In this document: positions 15,486 through 20,299 of the stretch, piece after piece
How the letters are laid out: the number at the start of each line of letters is the position of its first letter
How positions within the stretch are numbered: position 1 is the stretch's first letter
Assembly: GCA_937900045.1 (NCBI GenBank)
Contig: CALCEB010000263.1
Span: 1-20,299, forward strand
Direction: 5' to 3'
DNA from: an uncultured Acidobacteriota bacterium
GTDB taxonomy: Bacteria > Acidobacteriota > Terriglobia > UBA7540
Length of the DNA stretch: 20,299 nucleotides
Translations under genes and position numbers: made by a program
The notes under the pieces: model-generated
The model's input: only the letters and a program-made list of their open reading frames with translations
Databases searched by the model: none
What the model was told of the DNA's origin: nothing

Positions 15486-16196
15486 ATGAGGGTTACAAAA
15501 ACGGAGCATCTGCCAGCCGCGTCCCGCTACAGGCTATCGGTAGAGGCCGGCGGTAATGATTCCATAGTGGAGTTCGCACATCGACGTCCTGATATGTTCT
15601 TTTACTACGCCAACGAAGACCCAACTCTCCCTCAAGCCCGTCAGGTCTTCGGGAAGTACCTGAATGGTGGGGCGCGAGGAATCGGTGAACAGAAATTCCC
15701 GATTGATTTTGACTCGAAGGCCATGCAGATGGTGGCGGAGGTGGCTCAGGAATTTAGGGCGCCGGTGATGATGCGCTTCGAAGACCATGGTCGAAGTAAG
15801 CTGCTGCTCAACATGTACCTGGAGCGTTTCCACGAACCTCTGCTGCGCTATCCCGGGGCAGTTTTTTTCGGTCACAGGCAGACCTGGTGGGCCAATCTGG
15901 ATGGGAATTACCGGCCGGGCGTGATATACACGAAAGGCCCGGTGGCTCCCGCGAGTCTCGCGGTTCGGCTGCTTTCGGCAGGCTTAGGGTTGAACGCCTT
16001 GCTGCGCGGTGAGGGATACGCCCAGCAGTTTTTGGCACAATATCAGCACAAGCTGACTTTCGGAAGCAACTGCTCGGACTATTTAGGGCGAGGCCCGAAG
16101 TGCACGGGGTGAAAGCTCATTCAAACTATCCGGCGGCTATCCCGCAACCCTGCCGTCGCCCATAAGATCCTTATGCAAACAGCGCCCGTCTTTTGA
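15486..16196 (+). pseudogene. Amidohydrolase-family (amidohydro_2-like) gene, 5'-truncated, with internal stop
   Basis: The readable part matches the middle and C-terminal portions of a TIM-barrel amidohydrolase (EFAHRRPDMFFYYANEDPTL, GARGIGEQKF, APVMMRFEDHG, TFGSNCSDYLGRGPKC). The N-terminal 60-80 residues, including the HxH metal motif, are missing: sequence upstream is the IS110 right end, and no matching 5' fragment exists on the other side of the element. The frame hits TGA at 16110-16112, but the next 27 codons in the same frame read KLIQTIRRLSRNPAVAHKIL and so on to a TGA at 16194-16196, exactly what the family's C-terminal helices look like. The gene therefore carries two lesions. The ATG at 15486 has a fair upstream site but is probably an artefact of the junction. 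A functional protein is very unlikely. Confidence 0.8.
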
Positions 16197-16318
16197 AGAC
16201 CGCGGCCTAAACGATACGCGAACATTAGCGGGAAATTGAGAATTTGTGACGCGAGGCCGGCCAGTCTTACAGCCTCAAGTCCTGTCAAAGTCGGACGATC
16301 TGGAAGGGAAGTTTTGCC

Positions 16319-17776
16319 ATGGATAATGAAAAGCGTCTTGATCACAACAGTCAGGAGCAGGCGTCAATATTGAATCGGCGGACGTTCCTGGCCGCTGCCA
16401 CCGGCGCCGCTTCGGCAGGCTTATTCGCAAGGCAGCTAAAAGGTGCGGCCGAAGGATCTCCCAACGCTCCGCGGCTGGGCGGACGCGCGGGAACAGGTGA
16501 AGAGCGGCTGGCTTTGGAGGGCGGGAAGCCGGTACGCGCCACAAAGCTCAAAGCTAATTTTCCAGGTCCACTCTACTATGATGAGCAAGAACGTCACGAA
16601 CTGATACAGGTCTTAGAGCGCCGAGCCCCATTTCGCTGGTACGGCATTGGCCCCAAGGGCAAAGCGCCCCGCAAGTGCGACGAGTTTGAAAAGGAGTTCG
16701 CTGAACACCAGCATACTCGCTATTGCGTCGCCGTGACCTCAGGAACCATGGCCCTATATACAGCCATGGCGGCGTTGGGAGTGGGGCCGGGTGATGAAGT
16801 GATCTTGCCCGCCTGGACGTGGTATTCGTGCTACAACGCCATCGTGGCCGCAGGCGGGACTCCTGTTTTTGCGGAGATTGACGAGTCCTTTGATATGGAC
16901 CCCGCCGAGATCGAAAAGCACATTACCCCTCGGACGAAGGTGATTATGGCAGTCCATATTGCTGGTGAACCCGCCGCTATGGATCCCGTTCTGTCGATCG
17001 CTCACCAGCACCGCGTGAAAGTTTTGGAGGATTGTGCGCAAACTTTAGGTGCTACGTACAAGGGGCAACCCGTGGGATCGATGGGTGATTGTGCCATCTA
17101 CAGCTTCCAGGAATGTAAAACCATTAGTGCGGGCGAAGGCGGCGCCGTGGTGATGAATGACCCTTACATTTTCGAGCGCGCCTCCCGCTACCATGATTTG
17201 GGAACACTGAGGGGCCCACACGCCCAGTGGTTGGGTCGGCCGCTGCGCCTTCAGCAGTTCTGCGGGGGCCAGTTCCGGATGAGCGAATTTACCGGTGCCG
17301 TGATGCGTGCTCAACTGCGGAAGTTAGACCGGATTGTAGCGGACTTTCGTAAGCGATCCGACCGTGTAGTCCAAGGAATACACGACCTTCCTGGCATCAA
17401 GTTTCGTAAGGTCAACGACACCGCAGGTCGTCTGCCTTCTTTTGTTTACCTTCGTACGAGTGGAAAGGCGGAGCGCGATTGGTTCATCAAAGGGCTTAAC
17501 GCCGAAAATATTGCGGCCGGGAAGATGGAAGGCTCGGTGATTCTTCCGGTTGTGCCTTACATCGCCAACAAGGAGACGGTCGAGCCCGGCTGGCCTTCGT
17601 TCGCTGCTCCATGGGCGCGATCGCTGCCCTATGGCCGCGCCTGCTGTGAGCGCACTTTAGATATCTATGAACGATATGCGGGGATCATGATGGACCCCAC
17701 GTTTTCGGACCAGGACGTTGCTGACATTGTCGCCGCGGTTCGGAAAGTATACCAGGCGGCTTCAAAGCGTACATAA
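16319..17776 (+). CDS. Tat-exported DegT/DnrJ/EryC1/StrS-family PLP aminotransferase
   Basis: This 485-residue protein is a DegT-type aminotransferase with an N-terminal Tat signal. R20-R21 lie in NRRTFLAAATGAASAGLF, a twin-arginine motif with a mildly hydrophobic core. The enzyme proper starts at LALEGGKPVRATKL (about residue 62). The PLP lysine is K267 in YSFQECKTISAGEGG; VTSGTMALYTAM, EVILPAWTWYS and VLEDCAQTLG are cofactor-pocket motifs. Everything needed for transamination is present. GGAAGGG lies ten bases before the ATG. Export of a folded PLP enzyme is what the Tat route allows, but an amino-transfer reaction outside the cytoplasm needs an amino donor there, which is unusual. It could add nitrogen to, or remove it from, a keto-sugar or keto-cyclitol produced by the GMC dehydrogenase. 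It is paralogous to the cytoplasmic enzyme at 2775-4112. Confidence 0.93.
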   Translation: MDNEKRLDHNSQEQASILNRRTFLAAATGAASAGLFARQLKGAAEGSPNAPRLGGRAGTGEERLALEGGKPVRATKLKANFPGPLYYDEQERHELIQVLERRAPFRWYGIGPKGKAPRKCDEFEKEFAEHQHTRYCVAVTSGTMALYTAMAALGVGPGDEVILPAWTWYSCYNAIVAAGGTPVFAEIDESFDMDPAEIEKHITPRTKVIMAVHIAGEPAAMDPVLSIAHQHRVKVLEDCAQTLGATYKGQPVGSMGDCAIYSFQECKTISAGEGGAVVMNDPYIFERASRYHDLGTLRGPHAQWLGRPLRLQQFCGGQFRMSEFTGAVMRAQLRKLDRIVADFRKRSDRVVQGIHDLPGIKFRKVNDTAGRLPSFVYLRTSGKAERDWFIKGLNAENIAAGKMEGSVILPVVPYIANKETVEPGWPSFAAPWARSLPYGRACCERTLDIYERYAGIMMDPTFSDQDVADIVAAVRKVYQAASKRT

Positions 17777-17847
17777 CGGGTTAAACCTGCTTGGATGTTC
17801 TCCAGGGCGAAGGACAGGATAGAAGGGTATCAGCACCGCCTTGAACC

Positions 17848-17853
17848 TATAAT
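17848..17853 (+). promoter_or_regulatory. Perfect -10 hexamer before the subunit-3 gene
   Basis: TATAAT occurs 52 bases before the ATG at 17906 in an otherwise mixed-composition gap. No good -35 stands 16-18 bases upstream, so a separate promoter here is only suggested. Confidence 0.3.
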
Positions 17854-17905
17854 TCAGAGATTACCATAACGGCTCTGGCTCCCCCCACGAAAGGAAGCTT
17901 GCATT

Positions 17906-18550
17906 ATGATTGCGCAGTTGATCTCCAGAAGGAGTAGCCTAAAATATTTTGGCTTGTTGATGGGCACGGAAGCGGGCAGGGAATTGTTATCGGAATTGCT
18001 TCCTGATGGAGGCACGCTTATCTCAGGGCCAACCGCCCACCAGAATCAGAATGCGGATAGACACCATTTTTCCGCATCTCTTCATTCCGGTGTTGCCAAT
18101 CAGCTTCGATTCTTCAAACCGGAAGAGTTTGAAACTGTCGAGATCCTTACGGAAATGATCATCCCGACGGATGAAAAGCCGGGGGCTCGAGAGGCAAGGG
18201 TGGCAAGCTATATTGATTTCATCACGTTTGCTTCCGCCGAATTCCGGCCTGAATTGCAACGGGAATGGATCGAAGGCCTTAGCTTACTCGACAACCTTAG
18301 CCGTAGCAGGCATGGACAGGCTTTTCGCGAGATTTCACCTCCCCAGCGACAGCGGTTGTTGGAAGAAATGGGCCTCCCGGAGCGCGATTCGAAGGCGACT
18401 CATCCTGGGTTTGGCTTTTACCGGCTGTTGAAGGAGATGACGGTGGAAGGTTTCTATACTTCGCAAGTCGGATTGATGGAAGCCTTGGAATATAAGGGCC
18501 TTACATATTTGAATGCGTTTCCTGGCTGCAATCATACAGAGCATCACTGA
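17906..18550 (+). CDS. Gluconate 2-dehydrogenase subunit 3-like protein (GMC partner)
   Basis: This 214-residue protein resembles the small subunit (gluconate_2-dh3 family) that partners GMC flavoprotein dehydrogenases. The family core is recognisable from about residue 70: FFKPEEFETVEILTEMIIPTD, the conserved beginning, then GAREARVASYIDFI, and the C-terminal HPGFGFYRLLKEMTVEGFYTSQVGLMEALEYKG. The N-terminus holds a twin arginine (SRRSSLKYFGLLMG), which would let it carry the signal-less GMC protein across the membrane, although the hydrophobic core is weak. AAGGAAG eight bases before the ATG supports the start. Normally it sits next to the GMC gene; here it is 5.4 kb away, separated by the ceramidase-like gene, the IS110 element, the broken amidohydrolase and the aminotransferase. 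The cytochrome c subunit usual in such complexes is not visible in the window. Confidence 0.85.
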   Translation: MIAQLISRRSSLKYFGLLMGTEAGRELLSELLPDGGTLISGPTAHQNQNADRHHFSASLHSGVANQLRFFKPEEFETVEILTEMIIPTDEKPGAREARVASYIDFITFASAEFRPELQREWIEGLSLLDNLSRSRHGQAFREISPPQRQRLLEEMGLPERDSKATHPGFGFYRLLKEMTVEGFYTSQVGLMEALEYKGLTYLNAFPGCNHTEHH

Positions 18551-18772
18551 CGACTGGTGAAGCCGGAGCCTTTTATTCAGCACCCCAGAACCTAGAAATC
18601 TGAAGCGCATGGCCTGATTAAATTTTTAACCAGAGTGATTTGTAGCGCGCTGCGACATGCTCCCGGAGGGGTGAACAAATAAAGCGGGAGAACTTGAACA
18701 ACTCAGGCTGCAAAATTTCTTGTTGGTTCATTGCATGGCTTCGATCCCGGAATCTTGCGTCTTCGGAACGAA
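18551..18772. other. Gap between subunit-3 and enolase-superfamily genes
   Basis: About 220 bp without a supported gene. No convincing terminator, promoter or RNA structure was recognised. Confidence 0.4.
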
Positions 18773-18787
18773 ATGAGAAGCCGCGAC

Positions 18788-19921
18788 ATGAAAATCCGTG
18801 AAATTCGAGCTGCAGGTCTTCAGGGAAGGACTCCAAAGGGTGGCTGGAGCCACGAGCTCAGCCCTGGCGATTGTGTTCATACTTTGATAGCGGTGCTGAC
18901 TAACGAAGGGCTCGTAGGGTGGGGCAGCGCGTCCACAAGTGATCAGCTCGTGCGCGGGGCGCTCGCCGTGTTACGCCCGCTCTATGAGGGTGAAACCGCG
19001 CTGGAACCTGAGCGCGTAAGTGAAAAACTCGATCAGAACACGTTCTGGCTGGGACGTGGCGGCTCCATAACTCATACGATCAGCGGTATTGACATTGCTC
19101 TTTGGGACCTGTTTGGGCAAGCAACCAGCCAACCCGTGGGGCGATTGCTGGGAGGCCGCTATCGCGACCGCGTGCGGCCCTATGCTTCGCTATTAATGTC
19201 CGAGCCGGAACTGATGGCTGATGCGCTTCTCGCTGTCAGAGAACAAGGGTTCAAGGCGTTTAAGATAGGCTGGGGGCCATTTGGCCGTCGCGATGTATTG
19301 ACCGATGAGGCCATCGTACGGAGGGCGCGCGAGGCTATCGGACCGGACTGCTTGCTGATGGTGGATGCGGGTGCAAGTGATGCTTTCTGGCCGCGAGATT
19401 ACAAATGGGCACTGCGCACAGCGCGCATGCTGGCCGAGCACGATGTGACCTGGTTCGAGGAGCCTCTGCCCCCGGATGCGTCGGCGGATTATGTAGCCCT
19501 GCGTCGCTCTGCGCCGATGCCGATTGCGGGAGGCGAAACACTGACCCGCCGCCAATGTTTCCAATCCTGGTTGCAGGCCGGCGCTTTCGACATTGTGCAG
19601 CCTGATGTGACAAAGGTGGGTGGAATCAGTGAACAACGCCGCATTGGCTGGATGGCGAGCGAGAATAATGTGCGCATGGTCCCTCACGGTTGGAATACCG
19701 CAGTGGGACTCGCTGCTGACCTTCAAGTTGCCTCGGCCTTTCCCCATACAGATCTTGTGGAGTATCTGACCGGGTCTCCATTTATTGACGAAATCCTACT
19801 GGACGGATGGCGGCTGGATGCCGAGGGAATGCTGTCTATCCCTAATGGTCCTGGACTCGGAGTTCGGATCAATCTTGAAGCGCTCGAATTGCTCTCGGGA
19901 TTGAAGCACTTTCTCGATTGA
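18788..19921 (+). CDS. Mandelate racemase/muconate lactonizing enzyme-family protein
   Basis: This 377-residue member of the enolase superfamily belongs to the mandelate racemase group, which abstracts a proton alpha to a carboxylate, in most cases to dehydrate sugar acids. The metal ligands are D193 (LLMVDAGASD), E224 (TWFEEPLPPD) and E250 (IAGGETLTR). The general bases are K159 (FKAFKIGWG) and the D273/H300 dyad (VQPDVTKVGG, MVPHGWN). The 23- and 27-residue spacings match mandelate racemase; the first Lys of its KxK motif is replaced by Ala. The ATG at 18788 gives the family-typical MKIREIRA; an ATG at 18773, with GGAAC upstream, would add five residues and is equally possible. No signal peptide is present, so it works in the cytoplasm. 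An acid-sugar dehydratase role would fit a locus that oxidises sugars, but the substrate is unknown. Confidence 0.92.
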   Translation: MKIREIRAAGLQGRTPKGGWSHELSPGDCVHTLIAVLTNEGLVGWGSASTSDQLVRGALAVLRPLYEGETALEPERVSEKLDQNTFWLGRGGSITHTISGIDIALWDLFGQATSQPVGRLLGGRYRDRVRPYASLLMSEPELMADALLAVREQGFKAFKIGWGPFGRRDVLTDEAIVRRAREAIGPDCLLMVDAGASDAFWPRDYKWALRTARMLAEHDVTWFEEPLPPDASADYVALRRSAPMPIAGGETLTRRQCFQSWLQAGAFDIVQPDVTKVGGISEQRRIGWMASENNVRMVPHGWNTAVGLAADLQVASAFPHTDLVEYLTGSPFIDEILLDGWRLDAEGMLSIPNGPGLGVRINLEALELLSGLKHFLD

Positions 19922-20160
19922 ATAGTGACCTTTAGCAGCTGCGTTGGATGGGCTAAGACGAGGGGATTCTTGATTACGCTCTCCTCCGCATTCGCCGCAG
20001 TCAATAGGATTGAATCAATCCGCGCCGTGGAGATCCGGTCGCGTTTCGTCAACCAAGGAACGTACCACCGGGCGACCGGTTTCAACCAGGAGTAATCGAG
20101 CCAGGCGGCGGCGTGGTAAGCCTTCCGGGATCGGAGACGGTGAGTGTGGAGGCTCTCTCT
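19922..20160. other. Gap before last gene, with one palindrome
   Basis: No gene is supported in these 239 bp. The only structure noted is the 15-bp palindrome at 20007-20021, listed separately. Confidence 0.45.
20007..20021. promoter_or_regulatory. 15-bp palindrome, possible operator
   Basis: GGATTGA-A-TCAATCC has perfect 7-bp arms around one central base, about 140 bases before the next start codon. The size and symmetry suit a dimeric regulator; no terminator-like T run follows. It does not share its core with the AGAAAT/ATTTCT repeats near 2470. Confidence 0.3.
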
Positions 20161-20299
20161 ATGCAGTTGAAACGTGGCTTACGCTGGATGCGATTCCTCG
20201 GCTGGTTGGTTCTTGTTTGTTGCAGCGCTTCGCTTCTGTCAGCGCAGGAGACTTCCCGCACCCTGCCTGAGCATGTGCCTGCGAAGCGCTCATCGCAGA
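20161..20299 (+). CDS. Start of a secreted protein (3' end outside window)
   Basis: An ATG preceded by GGAGG (20148-20152, spacing eight) opens a frame that stays open for all 46 codons to the window edge. The N-terminus is a textbook signal peptide: MQLKRGLRWMRF, then a hydrophobic core (LGWLVLVCCSASLL), with cleavage expected after SAQ or LLSA. The mature start (ETSRTLPEHVPAKRSSQ) is too short to name a family. A c-type cytochrome partner for the GMC complex would fit the position, but no CxxCH is in view, so that is only a guess. Confidence 0.7.
   Translation, partial: MQLKRGLRWMRFLGWLVLVCCSASLLSAQETSRTLPEHVPAKRSSQ

Noticed and set aside
1..20299. CRISPR arrays, tRNA or rRNA genes, prophage or defence modules
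   Set aside because: No regularly spaced repeats, tRNA-like cloverleafs or characteristic genes were seen on either strand by eye.

Overview
This looks like a stretch of a soil-type Acidobacteriota chromosome. That is an inference from content: a large Oar-like TonB-dependent receptor with an N-terminal carboxypeptidase-regulatory-like domain, many exported enzymes, a 'neutral ceramidase' homologue, a GMC oxidoreductase with a separate gluconate-2-dehydrogenase subunit-3 partner, and ISAzo13 and IS110 transposases. No rRNA, tRNA, CRISPR array or phage module was seen.

Layout. At the left edge lies the 3' part of an ISAzo13-family transposase (1-694). A ROK-family transcriptional regulator follows on the minus strand (897-2072). 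A 600-700 bp intergenic region then carries a promoter-like TTGACA flanked by two AGAAAT/ATTTCT inverted repeats. From there every gene is on the plus strand: a DegT/DnrJ/EryC1-type PLP aminotransferase (about 2775-4112), a doubtful small ORF with a signal peptide, the TonB-dependent receptor (4509-8057), an exported GH3 protein with altered active-site motifs (8293-10683), a GMC flavoprotein with a ferredoxin-like cysteine cluster (10807-12507), a ceramidase-like hydrolase (12536-13924), a complete IS110-type transposase with a structured non-coding left end (about 13990-15485), a broken amidohydrolase (about 15486-16196), a second DegT-type aminotransferase with a Tat signal (16319-17776), a gluconate-2-dehydrogenase subunit-3-like protein (17906-18550), a mandelate racemase-group enolase-superfamily enzyme (18788-19921), and the first codons of another secreted protein (20161 to the edge).

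How it may work together (inference). The receptor would import a glycan or glycoconjugate oligomer and the GH3 and ceramidase-like proteins would trim it outside the cytoplasm. The GMC flavoprotein with its small subunit resembles periplasmic sugar or cyclitol dehydrogenases, which produce keto-sugars. Two DegT aminotransferases, one predicted to be Tat-exported, could add or remove an amino group on such a keto product, and the enolase-superfamily enzyme could act on a resulting acid. The ROK regulator is the obvious candidate sugar-responsive repressor. The locus has been damaged: an IS110 element sits between the ceramidase-like gene and the amidohydrolase, which has lost its 5' end and also carries an in-frame UGA.

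The most interesting points are the exported transaminase beside a GMC dehydrogenase, the GH3 protein lacking both the usual nucleophile Asp and the KHF motif, the Fe-S-like cysteine pattern in the GMC protein, and the IS110 left end as a candidate bridge RNA.
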